NCBI GenBank assembly: GCA_900556395.1
Contig: USOQ01000010.1
Location: forward strand, 1-45,931
Length of the DNA: 45,931 bases
Source: Candidatus Segatella caccae
GTDB taxonomy: Bacteria > Bacteroidota > Bacteroidia > Bacteroidales > Bacteroidaceae
Direction: 5' to 3'
In this document: positions 1 through 8,644 of the stretch, piece after piece
How positions within the stretch are numbered: position 1 is the stretch's first letter
Layout: every line of letters begins with the position of its first letter
Program-made: the position numbers and the translations under genes
Notes under the pieces: generated by a model
What the model was told of the DNA's origin: nothing
The model's database searches: none
The model's input: only the letters and a program-made list of their open reading frames with translations

Positions 1-54
1 TAGGGAGCGATAACTCCTTTAACTTCATTAACTTCTGAACTTGCGAAACTTGAA
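1..54 (+). repeat. Partial copy of the dispersed inverted-repeat element (copy R1, cut by the window edge)
   Basis: The first bases match the right-hand end of the element seen complete at 21736-21912: a GGGAGYGATAACT block, then runs of TTAACTTC, then GCGAAACTT. Only this end is visible because the window begins inside it. It lies upstream of uxaB. Identification rests on similarity to the other copies in this window. Confidence 0.6.
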
Positions 55-168
55 TATATTACGTAACTTTCATACAGTGGGAATATTAAGATGTCTGAAA
101 AGATAAAAACATACTACTTCTAACTCCCCTTATCCACGCAAACCTTTACGCAACATTTTTGCAATATA

Positions 169-202
169 TATGCACCAAGTAAAGGATATTTTTATAACTT
201 TG
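169..202 (+). promoter_or_regulatory. Probable uxaB promoter
   Basis: TAACTTTG at 195-202 matches the Bacteroidota -7 consensus TAnnTTTG, and a weak TATG lies 22 nt upstream at 169-172 in place of TTTG. Initiation near 209 would give a leader of about 36 nt before the uxaB start. Confidence 0.55.
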
Positions 203-244
203 CATCGGAAATAATTAAAAACATTATAAATAACAAAACAAATC

Positions 245-1726
245 ATGAAAGAGCTAAAATCTTTGAACAAGCGTACCGCTCCTAAGAGCGTAATGCCAGA
301 GAGAATTATCCAGTTTGGTGAGGGCAACTTCCTCCGTGCATTCGTTGACTGGATTGTATGGAATATGAACAAGAAAACCGACTTCAATGGTTCTGTCGTA
401 GTCGTTCAGCCATTGGCTGGCGGTATGGTAGATTGGTTGAATGGCCAGGACTGCCTCTATCACGTAAACCTTCAGGGTAAGGAGAATGGTCAGGCTATCA
501 ATACTCTCGAACGTATCGACGTTATTAGCCGTGCTCTGAATCCATATTCTCAGAACCAGGCTTTCATGGCATTGGCTGAGCAGCCAGAGATGCGCTTCAT
601 CATCTCTAACACTACAGAGGCTGGTATCGCGTTCGATGATTCTTGCAAGTTTACTGACGCTCCTGCAGCTTCTTACCCAGGTAAGTTGGTTCAGTTGCTG
701 TTCCATCGTTACAAGTTCTTTGAGGGCGACCCAACAAAGGGTATGATCTTGATGCCTTGTGAGTTGATCTTCTTAAACGGTCACCACTTGAAGGAATGTA
801 TCTACCAGTACATTGAGCTTTGGAAGGAAGACATGGGTGCTGATTACGAGGGCTTCAAAGAGTGGTTTACCAACCATTGCTTCGTTTGCGCTACTCTCGT
901 TGACCGTATCGTACCTGGTTTCCCACGCGACACCATCAAGGAGATTCAGCAGAAGGTTTGCTACAAGGACAACCTCGTAGTAAAGGCAGAGAGCTTCCAC
1001 CTCTGGGTTATCGAGAAGGCAGAGAATATGACTGTAGAGCAGATGCAGGAAGAATTCCCTGCTCACAAGGCTGGTTTGCACGTACTCATCACCGACAACG
1101 AGAAGCCATACCACGAGCGTAAGGTAACTCTGCTTAATGGTCCTCACACAGTGTTGAGCCCTGTAACATACCTCAGCGGTGTAAATATTGTACGTGATGC
1201 TTGTGAACACCCAGTATTGGGCAAATATATCCACAAGGTACAGTTCGACGAATTGATGCAGACTCTTAACTTGCCAATGGAAGAGTTGCAGAAGTTTGCT
1301 TCCGACGTATTGGAGCGCTTCGAGAACCCATTCGTTGACCATCAGGTAACAAGCATCATGCTCAACTCATTCCCTAAGTATGAGACTCGCGACCTCCCAG
1401 GTGTAAAGGTATACTTGGAGCGTAAGGGTGAGTTGCCACAGGGATTGGTATTCGGTTTGGCTGCTATCATCACTTACTACAAGGGTGGCAAGCGTGCTGA
1501 TGGTGCTGAGATTAAGCCACAGGACGACCAGAAGATTATCGACAAGCTGACAGAGTTGTGGGCTACTGGCGATACTCAGAAGGTGGCTGAGGGTGTTCTT
1601 GCTTTCGACTACATCTGGAAGGAAGACCTCAACAAGACTGTTCCTGGCTTAACAGAGTTGGTTAAGAAGGACCTCGACCTCATCCAGGAAAAGGGTATGC
1701 TTGAGGCTGTTAAGACCATCCTGTAA
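245..1726 (+). CDS. uxaB: Tagaturonate reductase (altronate oxidoreductase)
   Basis: This 493-residue protein belongs to the polyol-type long-chain mannitol dehydrogenase family. UxaB reduces D-tagaturonate to D-altronate with NADH in the cytoplasmic galacturonate pathway. The N-terminus has the dinucleotide-binding stretch IIQFGEGNFLRAF at residues 21-33, and the helical C-terminal domain includes the conserved KVTLLNGPHT segment. The length is typical of the family. The ATG at 245 follows a good promoter by about 36 nt. The partner isomerase uxaC lies about 15.6 kb downstream on the same strand, so the two genes are not one operon here. Fructuronate reductase (UxaD/UxuB) is the main alternative within the family, but the sequence reads as UxaB. 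Confidence 0.93.
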   Translation: MKELKSLNKRTAPKSVMPERIIQFGEGNFLRAFVDWIVWNMNKKTDFNGSVVVVQPLAGGMVDWLNGQDCLYHVNLQGKENGQAINTLERIDVISRALNPYSQNQAFMALAEQPEMRFIISNTTEAGIAFDDSCKFTDAPAASYPGKLVQLLFHRYKFFEGDPTKGMILMPCELIFLNGHHLKECIYQYIELWKEDMGADYEGFKEWFTNHCFVCATLVDRIVPGFPRDTIKEIQQKVCYKDNLVVKAESFHLWVIEKAENMTVEQMQEEFPAHKAGLHVLITDNEKPYHERKVTLLNGPHTVLSPVTYLSGVNIVRDACEHPVLGKYIHKVQFDELMQTLNLPMEELQKFASDVLERFENPFVDHQVTSIMLNSFPKYETRDLPGVKVYLERKGELPQGLVFGLAAIITYYKGGKRADGAEIKPQDDQKIIDKLTELWATGDTQKVAEGVLAFDYIWKEDLNKTVPGLTELVKKDLDLIQEKGMLEAVKTIL

Positions 1727-1767
1727 TAAAATTCTAAGATTCCTAAGATAATTTTAGATAATAAGGC

Positions 1768-1808
1768 AAAGAGGATTTCTCCTTCGGGAGAATCCTCTTT
1801 TTCTTTAT
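1768..1808 (+). terminator. Rho-independent terminator of uxaB
   Basis: The arms AAAGAGGATTTCTCC (1768-1782) and GGAGAATCCTCTTT (1787-1800) pair with one bulged T around a TTCG tetraloop, and a T-rich tract TTTTCTTT follows. This separates uxaB from the downstream DUF386 gene. Confidence 0.93.
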
Positions 1809-1898
1809 CCCCAACTCTCGTAAGCATCGTGCAGAACCCAACGGCACGTTTCATCCAACCAACATTCAAGCACCTAAATATCTGGAATACGAACAACA

Positions 1899-2555
1899 AT
1901 GAAAAATCAATTCAATTTATTTTTAAAATTCTTCATGGCGTGCATCTTGCTATGCACCGCAACCCACAGCAAAGCTCAAACAAAGGGTTACTACACCCAG
2001 TATTATGGAAAACAACCAGACCTCGTAGAAAAGGCTCGTCAATGGGCGGAGTCGGGCGAATGGCGCAATGGCTTTCAGCAAGCTAAACCCCACAGCAGCG
2101 TGAACCTCGTAGACTTCTATCTGCAATATCATAAAAACCCGAAGCAATGGAAAGCACTCTTCAACTATCTGGCTCATACCGACCTGCTCGCCATCGAAAA
2201 GGGTAAGCACAAAATACCCGGTACACAACTGGTGGTAAGTGTAGAAGACTCACAGAACGCACCCTTGGCAAAAAGAAAGAGCGAAAGCCATAACCACCAC
2301 ATAGACTTCCAGTATGTCGTGAAAGGAACAGAACGCTTTGGCATCATAGACCATTACACAAGCACCCCCAACAGCAAGTACCGCCCCGACGTGATACACT
2401 ATGACTATCAGGCTGACAAAGCTTGCTTCTATGATAGCAATCCTGATGAATTCTTTATTTTCTTTCCGCGCGACTGGCACATAGCTAAAGTGGCAAATGA
2501 TACTAACGACCAACAAATCAGAGTGATAGTCATCAAGGTGGATTATATGGATTAA
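1899..2555 (+). CDS. Secreted YhcH/YjgK/YiaL (DUF386) family protein
   Basis: The C-terminal two thirds of this 218-residue protein match the YhcH/YjgK/YiaL cupin family, which is usually encoded near sialic acid or uronate catabolism genes. The signature is SHNHHIDFQYVVKGTE (residues 130-145) and the late FFPRDWHIAKV (188-198), whose histidines are the likely metal ligands. Residues 1-26 form a signal peptide (hydrophobic FFMACILLC, then ATHSKAQ), and about 50 further residues precede the usual family start. Canonical members are about 150 residues and cytoplasmic, so the export signal and extension are unusual. A terminator separates it from uxaB and I see no clear promoter. The substrate cannot be read from the sequence. 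Confidence 0.85.
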   Translation: MKNQFNLFLKFFMACILLCTATHSKAQTKGYYTQYYGKQPDLVEKARQWAESGEWRNGFQQAKPHSSVNLVDFYLQYHKNPKQWKALFNYLAHTDLLAIEKGKHKIPGTQLVVSVEDSQNAPLAKRKSESHNHHIDFQYVVKGTERFGIIDHYTSTPNSKYRPDVIHYDYQADKACFYDSNPDEFFIFFPRDWHIAKVANDTNDQQIRVIVIKVDYMD

Positions 2556-2583
2556 GGAATTAGGGTGCAAAGATTACATTTTT

Positions 2584-2615
2584 TTTGCTATTATGAATAT
2601 TTTTTAGTAACTTTG
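2584..2615 (+). promoter_or_regulatory. Promoter of the SulP transporter gene
   Basis: TTTG at 2584-2587 and TAACTTTG at 2608-2615 are separated by 20 nt, an excellent fit to the Bacteroidota consensus. Transcription would start near 2622, which excludes the upstream ATG at 2565 and supports the start at 2646. Confidence 0.85.
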
Positions 2616-2645
2616 CACCCAAATTTTGAAAAATATAACACAATA

Positions 2646-4325
2646 ATGAAGGCTTTCAACATTCAGTCAAAGTTGTTTTCTTGTATGAAGACTTATAACA
2701 AGAAAACATTCATGTCCGACTTGATGGCTGGTATCATCGTGGGTATCGTAGCCCTTCCATTGGCCATTGCGTTCGGTATTGCATCAGGAGTAACACCAGA
2801 AAAGGGTATCATCACAGCTATTGTAGCAGGTCTCGTTATCTCGCTTTTCGGAGGTAGCAAGGTGCAGATAGGCGGCCCTACAGGTGCGTTTATCATCATC
2901 ATCTATGGCATCATTCAGAAGTATGGTTTCGAGGGACTTACTATCGCCACACTGATGGCAGGTTTCTTTCTACTTCTCTTTGGTTTGCTCCACTTAGGCA
3001 CCATCATCAAGTACATCCCCTATCCTATTGTTGTGGGATTCACCAGTGGTATTGCCGTCACGATCTTTACTACTCAAATCAAGGACCTCTTTGGACTGAC
3101 ACTACCCTCTAACCCTTCCGACTTTATTGAGAAATTGGGAGTGTACCTACAGAACTTCGACACCATTGACCCATGGTGCGCCATTATTGGTGTGGCGAGT
3201 GTGTTGGTTATTGCCATCACTCCTCGTTTCAGCAAGAAAATACCTGGTTCGCTTATAGCCATCATCCTGATGACGGTAGTGGCATTACTGCTCAAAAATT
3301 ACGCAGGCATCTCAAGCATCGAGACTATAGGCGACCGCTTCTCTATAAGCAACGAACTCCCTTCTGCTCAAGTTCCCAACATGAACTGGGAAACCATCAA
3401 GAGTTTAGTATCACCAGCCATAACCATCGCCATCTTAGGAGCCATAGAGTCTTTACTCTCAGCCACTGTGGCTGATGGTGTCATTGGCGACCATCACGAC
3501 TCCAACACTGAGTTGATGGCACAGGGATTGGCAAACATCGCCTCTCCTCTCTTTGGCGGTATTCCTGCCACAGGTGCCATTGCCCGCACCATGACCAATA
3601 TTAACAATGGTGGCAAAACACCTATAGCAGGCATCATCCATGCCGTGATACTGCTGCTCATCTTCCTCTTCCTCATGCCTTTAGCCAAGTACATCCCTAT
3701 GGCTTGTTTAGCAGGCGTTCTCGTCGTAGTGTCTTATGGAATGAGTGGCTGGCGCTCTTTCTTGGCTGTAATGAAGAATCCTAAGAGCGATATTACTGTA
3801 TTGCTCATCACCTTCTTCCTTACCATCATCTTCGACCTCACCATCGCCATCGAGGTGGGACTCATCATCGCCTGCCTACTCTTTATGAAGCGTATGTCAG
3901 AAACCACTGACGTAAAAGCCATCACCGAGGAGATAGACCCCAACTTAGAGTCAGAATTCTCTACTGGAAACTTAGATCACCTCATCATTCCTAAGGGTGT
4001 GGAAGTATACGAAATCAATGGTCCTTACTTCTTTGGAGCAGGTAATAAATTTGAAGAAATTATGGCCTCTTTCGGCGATCGCCCACAAGTGAGAATCATC
4101 CGTATGCGTAAAGTTCCCTTTGTAGACTCTACGGGCATTCACAACCTTACAAGCCTGTGCGAGATGAGCCAGAAGGAAGGCATCCAGGTGGTGCTTTCTG
4201 GTGTAAGAGAGAAAGTAAACGCTCAGTTGGAGCACGCTGGTTTCTATCACCTCATCGGTGAAGAAAACATCTGTAGCCACATCAACTTGGCACTGAAACG
4301 CGCCAATGAAATCATAGCTAAATAA
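2646..4325 (+). CDS. SulP family inorganic anion transporter with STAS domain
   Basis: This 559-residue inner-membrane protein has the SulP architecture: about the first 410 residues are successive hydrophobic membrane segments, including the N-terminal DLMAGIIVGIVALPLAIAFG sulfate-transporter signature. A cytoplasmic STAS domain follows, with the PFVDSTGIHNL motif typical of this fold. The family imports sulfate, bicarbonate or other anions, and the substrate is not predictable from sequence. I chose the ATG at 2646 because the promoter at 2584-2615 lies downstream of the longer reading's start, and because MKAFNIQSK begins the family-like part. The next gene starts 9 nt after the stop, so the two are very probably co-transcribed. 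Confidence 0.93.
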   Translation: MKAFNIQSKLFSCMKTYNKKTFMSDLMAGIIVGIVALPLAIAFGIASGVTPEKGIITAIVAGLVISLFGGSKVQIGGPTGAFIIIIYGIIQKYGFEGLTIATLMAGFFLLLFGLLHLGTIIKYIPYPIVVGFTSGIAVTIFTTQIKDLFGLTLPSNPSDFIEKLGVYLQNFDTIDPWCAIIGVASVLVIAITPRFSKKIPGSLIAIILMTVVALLLKNYAGISSIETIGDRFSISNELPSAQVPNMNWETIKSLVSPAITIAILGAIESLLSATVADGVIGDHHDSNTELMAQGLANIASPLFGGIPATGAIARTMTNINNGGKTPIAGIIHAVILLLIFLFLMPLAKYIPMACLAGVLVVVSYGMSGWRSFLAVMKNPKSDITVLLITFFLTIIFDLTIAIEVGLIIACLLFMKRMSETTDVKAITEEIDPNLESEFSTGNLDHLIIPKGVEVYEINGPYFFGAGNKFEEIMASFGDRPQVRIIRMRKVPFVDSTGIHNLTSLCEMSQKEGIQVVLSGVREKVNAQLEHAGFYHLIGEENICSHINLALKRANEIIAK

Positions 4326-4334
4326 AGAAACATC

Positions 4335-4880
4335 ATGGACAACAATAGCAACCATAAAAATATAGAGCAGGTCTTCCAGAAAGACCTGCATCAATATCTC
4401 CTCACTGTGGGGCGCATCGACGAACACTTGCCCGAAGCTCCAGATATTGAAGCACTATGGCAAAAAATTGGTGAGAGCTATCTGCCCGATGCTATGCGCG
4501 AGTTTAGTAAGTACCCCACTGTAGCCTTAGGTTGGATTATGTTTGTGGGTATGGCCATAGCAAAATATTGGGACGAAGACTGGGAACTCTATAGCAAAGT
4601 AGATAATCTATACCTCTATCTACGCGACCGCATTGACTTCGACCACATGGACGACTATATCTGCCAGCAAGTTCTTCTGTTGGACGAGAATGCACACAAG
4701 GCTTTATCAAACATCGTTGCCGAATGTGCAGCGCGTACTTACAATACGCTCATCCATCAGGGATTAGAGCCTGGCACAGAGGCAGCCTTTAGGGGCTTCA
4801 TCGCTGCCCTACACCAGATGTATTTGATGGGAGCTGCAGTGCAGTTGAACTCCATGGGCTATCACATGACGAGATTATAA
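4335..4880 (+). CDS. Conserved hypothetical protein, co-transcribed with SulP
   Basis: A 181-residue protein that I cannot assign to a named family. It has no signal peptide, is acidic in its N-terminal half, and looks largely helical, with two moderately hydrophobic stretches (VALGWIMFVGMAIA near residue 63 and FRGFIAALHQMYLMGAAV near 155). These could be amphipathic helices rather than membrane spans. It begins only 9 nt after the SulP stop codon, which implies translational linkage and perhaps a role linked to anion transport. That role is inference from position alone. The downstream DNA is repeat copy R2. Confidence 0.75.
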   Translation: MDNNSNHKNIEQVFQKDLHQYLLTVGRIDEHLPEAPDIEALWQKIGESYLPDAMREFSKYPTVALGWIMFVGMAIAKYWDEDWELYSKVDNLYLYLRDRIDFDHMDDYICQQVLLLDENAHKALSNIVAECAARTYNTLIHQGLEPGTEAAFRGFIAALHQMYLMGAAVQLNSMGYHMTRL

Positions 4881-4881
4881 A

Positions 4882-5007
4882 GGGAAGTTAGAGAAGTTCG
4901 AGAAGTTAAAGCCATATGCTTTATAGCTAAATATACAACAAAAAAGGCTATTGGCTATAACTTCTAACGACCGAAGGGAGTGATAACTTCTGTAACTTCA
5001 GTACTTA
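4882..5007. repeat. Dispersed inverted-repeat element, copy R2
   Basis: This copy fills the gap between two converging genes. It has the shared blocks GAAGTTAAAGCCATATGC (left arm) and GGCTATTGGCTATAACTTC (right arm), whose ends are imperfect inverted repeats around an A-rich core (ATACAACAAAAAA), followed by GAAGGGAGTGATAACTTC. The outer ends seen in copies R5 and R6 are missing or eroded. Confidence 0.85.
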
Positions 5008-5031
5008 ATAAAAGCAGAGGAAGGGAATGAG

Positions 5032-5871
5032 CTAAAACTCATTCCCTTCTTCTTTGATCACACTGGGCCCATCAATCAGTTCGGGAGCAGGCTTGTTGCG
5101 GTTTACGTCACGGTAAGCCTGGCGTAAGTCGCCAAGCCCAATATCGATACTTTTATTCACAGGACGATCTTTGTCCGACAAACTATGAGAGAAGAGCCAC
5201 TCATAGGTTTTCTTGAGATAAAAGATGCGAGCTGGTGCTCCATGATTGGCACCAGGTAGCCAGTCATAGAGCAGTCGGCTGTCATCACCGCTCTTTTTCA
5301 GTTTCTCCACCACTACCTTAGATTGCTTTACGGGTACGGCTCTGTCGGCAGTGCCATGAATAATCCAAAAAGGCAACTTACCCAATCCACTTACATCCTT
5401 GAGCGAGGTGCCTCCACAAAGCGCCATTCCTGCTGCTATGCGGTCGGGGTAAGTACCACAGACATCCATCGTACCATATCCACCTAAGCTCATGCCCAAC
5501 ACATACACACGTGTGGTATCGCATGGGTAATTGCGCCTTACCCAGTCGAACACATCCATAATCTTTTTAGGGCTCCATGCTCCACCAGGGTTTTGTGGTA
5601 CTATTGTCAGCGCATCTATGTCTCTTCCTTTCACAATGGCATCGAGTGGACCATAGCGGCGCACTCTCGCTAAATCTCTTCCACAAAGGCTGGCTCCATG
5701 TAGGAAGATGATGACCGGCGTCTGTTCTTGAGAATAAAAATAATCCACGGGAGTATAAACCCAGAAGTTGTAGCCTCCTGGTATAGAATCTTTAACGGCT
5801 CTGAGGAAATCGTAAGCCGATACCTTCAGAGCCGTCAATGACAATACGATTGCAAAAAGTATTTTCTTCAT
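5032..5871 (-). CDS. Secreted alpha/beta-hydrolase (esterase, prolyl-oligopeptidase/PHB-depolymerase-like)
   Basis: This 279-residue protein starts with a signal peptide (MKKILFAIVLSLTALKVSA) and carries an alpha/beta-hydrolase fold. The likely triad is Ser128 in GMSLGGYG, Asp176 in HGTADRAVP and His210 in GANHGAP, and an HGAS oxyanion-hole segment lies at residues 58-61. Related Bacteroidota proteins are annotated as predicted peptidases or carbohydrate esterases, and members near pectinases often deacetylate or demethylate polysaccharide. Here it lies just downstream of a pectate lyase, so a pectin-esterase role is plausible but not shown. A promoter of its own lies in the 156-nt gap to that gene. 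The C-terminal 40 residues after the hydrolase domain are polar and unassigned. Confidence 0.85.
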   Translation of the reverse strand: MKKILFAIVLSLTALKVSAYDFLRAVKDSIPGGYNFWVYTPVDYFYSQEQTPVIIFLHGASLCGRDLARVRRYGPLDAIVKGRDIDALTIVPQNPGGAWSPKKIMDVFDWVRRNYPCDTTRVYVLGMSLGGYGTMDVCGTYPDRIAAGMALCGGTSLKDVSGLGKLPFWIIHGTADRAVPVKQSKVVVEKLKKSGDDSRLLYDWLPGANHGAPARIFYLKKTYEWLFSHSLSDKDRPVNKSIDIGLGDLRQAYRDVNRNKPAPELIDGPSVIKEEGNEF

Positions 5872-5911
5872 ATTTTTGATATTCGTTACTGAATCGTGAA
5901 CTTACGAATGC

Positions 5912-5943
5912 CAAAATTACAAATTATCTTCTTGAATCACAAA
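5912..5943 (-). promoter_or_regulatory. Promoter of the secreted esterase gene
   Basis: On the minus strand TTTG (5943-5940) is followed after 20 nt by TAATTTTG (5919-5912). This predicts initiation near 5905 and a leader of about 35 nt. The esterase can therefore be transcribed independently of the pectate lyase upstream. Confidence 0.8.
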
Positions 5944-6027
5944 TTATTTCAATTACTTTGCAACACGTTAATAGGTGTTCACATACCACAAACAAAGTCA
6001 GCGTTGCTCCTTTTTACAGGATTTCTC

Positions 6028-8298
6028 TTATCGACGCAAGAACTTCTGTGCTGTAGTGCTTCCATCCTTGCCCTTGATGAGCACGATGTACATGCCCTTG
6101 ACAAGGGCTGAGGTGTTGACAAACTGAGAGTCTGTAGAGCCTGCCACCTTCTTGCCGTCAGTACTGTAAACCTGGAGAGAGGCTATGTCACCATAGACAA
6201 TCAGTCCATTGGTGGTCTGGTACATCTGATAGGTCTTTGTGGCGCTCTCCTTTTCTACTTGATCGATGCTCGAAACGATTGGGTTGCCATCTTCGTCCAC
6301 CTCCTGGTAAACACCCAGGGTCAAGTCGGTAAGATACATATCGCCACCACCATTATTGGTTAATTTCACTACAATAGACTTTTTCTCTATCTTACCCACC
6401 TTGGCTTTCACGTCAACCAAAGCAGTGCCTTCCTTCAAACTGACAGATGAAGTTCCAGACTGAGAGTTGTCTACATAATGCCAATCTATAACGAGCGTGC
6501 GTCCACCCGTACAATAGATGTTAGACTGCATCTGGGCAAGCGAAGGCAAGGTAAATTCCACGCTGGTTTTCTGTGGAATCCTATATGCACCATAAGTACC
6601 AGTATACTTCTTGCCTCTCTCGGTGTTTTCATCCACGTAAATCACAGGACTCTTACCATCCGAGCCCTTACCATAATACTTAGGGTTCACGCCATCTGCT
6701 GTGCCAGCTGTAATGTACTTCTTCACCTCATCAGCTATCACCTCATCCTGGAAGAGATAATTGTTGACAACGGTTGTGGTCACCCAGTTTTTTCCATCGC
6801 TTGGCTCAGGAATGGCATCTTCCACCGTACCGTCGTTCACGGGCATTTTGAGTGTATAAGCATTGTCATCGCCACCATATTCGTATGGACCATAGTCGGG
6901 AGCCTTGCCCACGTAAGGGATGTTGAGGGTGACAGACCAGTTCAGTGGGGCATTATCCGCATATTCGTATGCAGCCTTATGAGCATCCACTGTCTTGAAA
7001 TCTGTAATCGGAGTACCTGCATCAATCAGCTTGCTGCCAGCTTTCAGACGACCAAACTTCAAAGGCAACTCTCCGTTATCCTGACGGGCACTGATGCCTG
7101 TCTCGTAGCTCAAGTCCTCGTACTCGGAAGAATAGTCATTGATTTTTTTGCCATAGGAAGTACCATTGCTACTTGCCTTTTCACCCAAAGGATTGGTGTT
7201 ATCGAGTGTGGTCCAGGTACAGTATTCGATGTCTGGCGCCTTAGTGAAAGCAGAGTTACGTTCCATCTTTTGTGAGCCATAGGCAAAGCCCACGCAGTTG
7301 CGCAGCACCCAGTTGCCATAGTCGGGTGCCTCCATATTGTAACCATAGTTAATGCCATTACCGAACGCTAAGTTGTTGATGAGATAAGATCCCTCGCGAT
7401 GATGGTTTTGGTCGAATCCTTTCTTGGCGTGGAATGCGGCAATACAGTTTTTGAATACATGAGCACCTGTTGAGGTACCGCCCTGCTTGCATCCTCCCAT
7501 CTTGAATCCATTGGCATTACCCTTGTCAAAACCATTATTCAAGCACCAGCAGTTGTCTACAACAATAGGGAAAACCGTATAGTAAAGATCCCATCCATCG
7601 TCAGAGTTGTGCCATGCACGGCAACCATGAAACTCATTACCAGGACCAGGATACAGCTTGATAGCGAATCCGTCGGCATTACCACCGTTGGTCCATGGGT
7701 CGTGATTATCGTAAGCATCACAGTTGACGATGATATTGTAGCGACCATATTTAAACTCGGTGTTGCGGGTGTTGTTGCCTTTATCGTCCTTTCCGAAACC
7801 TTGCTGCAATCCTGTGTCTTCATTGCCATAGAAGCGGCAAAGCTCCACTACGCAGTAACTACCCTCAAGTTTCATACCATTATCAGCAGAGTTACAGATA
7901 TCGAGACCACGATAATGCCAGTAGTTAGCACCTATCTTGTGCATGATACCTCGGTTGTTAGCAGCTACATTCTTGTCTGTACGTGGCTGTCCAGCGAAGT
8001 CGAATACAGGACGCTCTGTGTCACCAGGATAGGCAAACACACAGATACGCTTGTCTGCAGTACCTGTCTCAGTCACATTGATGGTTTGTGAAAGATGGTA
8101 GGTTCCTCCTCTTACATAGAGAATGTCACCAGCCTTCAGTGCCGCAAAAGCCTTTACCGGGTCACCAAAAGGTTTGTCGATAGTCATACCATTACCTGTA
8201 CCATTAGGTGACAAGTAATAATCTTTAGCCATAGCTCCATGCGAAGCCAAAAGGCACAACGCTGCAAGCGCTACCTTTGTCTTTGTTTTAGTTTTCAT
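6028..8298 (-). CDS. Secreted PL9-family pectate lyase
   Basis: This 756-residue protein has a signal peptide (hydrophobic VALAALCLLASHGAMA) and a right-handed beta-helix. The polysaccharide lyase family 9 core is clear: NADG (Asp209), NSDDGWD (Asp233, Asp234, Asp237, the calcium site) and NGFKMGG (Lys266, the proposed catalytic base), then GFDQNHHREGSYLINNLAFG. PL9 enzymes cleave polygalacturonate by beta-elimination. A beta-sandwich-like region follows after residue 520. The last 65 residues (LQVYSTDGKKV ... LVKGMYIVLIKG ... KFLRR) resemble a type IX secretion C-terminal sorting domain, implying export to the cell surface. I chose the ATG at 8298 because the longer reading to 8427 begins upstream of the predicted promoter and lacks a sensible signal peptide. 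Confidence 0.92.
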   Translation of the reverse strand: MKTKTKTKVALAALCLLASHGAMAKDYYLSPNGTGNGMTIDKPFGDPVKAFAALKAGDILYVRGGTYHLSQTINVTETGTADKRICVFAYPGDTERPVFDFAGQPRTDKNVAANNRGIMHKIGANYWHYRGLDICNSADNGMKLEGSYCVVELCRFYGNEDTGLQQGFGKDDKGNNTRNTEFKYGRYNIIVNCDAYDNHDPWTNGGNADGFAIKLYPGPGNEFHGCRAWHNSDDGWDLYYTVFPIVVDNCWCLNNGFDKGNANGFKMGGCKQGGTSTGAHVFKNCIAAFHAKKGFDQNHHREGSYLINNLAFGNGINYGYNMEAPDYGNWVLRNCVGFAYGSQKMERNSAFTKAPDIEYCTWTTLDNTNPLGEKASSNGTSYGKKINDYSSEYEDLSYETGISARQDNGELPLKFGRLKAGSKLIDAGTPITDFKTVDAHKAAYEYADNAPLNWSVTLNIPYVGKAPDYGPYEYGGDDNAYTLKMPVNDGTVEDAIPEPSDGKNWVTTTVVNNYLFQDEVIADEVKKYITAGTADGVNPKYYGKGSDGKSPVIYVDENTERGKKYTGTYGAYRIPQKTSVEFTLPSLAQMQSNIYCTGGRTLVIDWHYVDNSQSGTSSVSLKEGTALVDVKAKVGKIEKKSIVVKLTNNGGGDMYLTDLTLGVYQEVDEDGNPIVSSIDQVEKESATKTYQMYQTTNGLIVYGDIASLQVYSTDGKKVAGSTDSQFVNTSALVKGMYIVLIKGKDGSTTAQKFLRR

Positions 8299-8394
8299 TT
8301 TTACTGTTTTGTTTTTAGTGTTTGTTTTGTATTTAAGTTTTATTGTGTTTCTTGAACATTCGTTTGTTATGTGTTTAGAACTTTTTTGACAGAG

Positions 8395-8428
8395 CAAAAG
8401 TAATACAATCATTTGTAATAACAACAAA
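8395..8428 (-). promoter_or_regulatory. Probable promoter of the pectate lyase gene
   Basis: On the minus strand TTTG (8428-8425) lies 22 nt before TACTTTTG (8402-8395). Initiation near 8388 gives a leader of about 90 nt with many T-rich runs. The rest of the 8299-8644 gap holds only the hairpin at 8575-8617. I see no gene in it. Confidence 0.65.
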
Positions 8429-8574
8429 TCCCCTTAATAATTAAAATAGTTTAACCTTAGAAAAAGTGTGTGTTTGTAAATATGGCTGACTCCTTAAAAT
8501 GTAAGTGAAATGAAAAATCATTAGAAGAGGGCCATGCAATAAGGAGTTATAATGAGAACCCGTATCGGCTAAAC

Positions 8575-8617
8575 AGGCATCCGCTTCTGTAATCAACTTG
8601 GACAGAAGCGAATGCCT
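8575..8617 (-). terminator. Hairpin downstream of higBA, possible terminator
   Basis: Arms AGGCATCCGCTTCTGT (8575-8590) and ACAGAAGCGAATGCCT (8602-8617) are complementary at 15 of 16 positions around an 11-nt loop. The odd position becomes a G-U wobble when read on the minus strand, the higBA direction. It lies 28 nt past the higA stop. No strong T-tract follows, so it may be a weak or Rho-assisted terminator or a 3'-end stabiliser. Confidence 0.55.
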
Positions 8618-8644
8618 ATTTATATGATTTGTTCCTAATCAGAA

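Noticed and set aside
2565..2645. An upstream start for the SulP protein
   Set aside because: The promoter at 2584-2615 lies inside this stretch, so transcripts would not contain it, and its translation is unlike the family.
6478..7275. A 265-residue plus-strand reading frame
   Set aside because: It is antisense to the PL9 pectate lyase and has no family features.
8299..8427. An upstream start for the pectate lyase
   Set aside because: The predicted transcription start near 8388 excludes the first codons, and the signal peptide begins properly at 8298.
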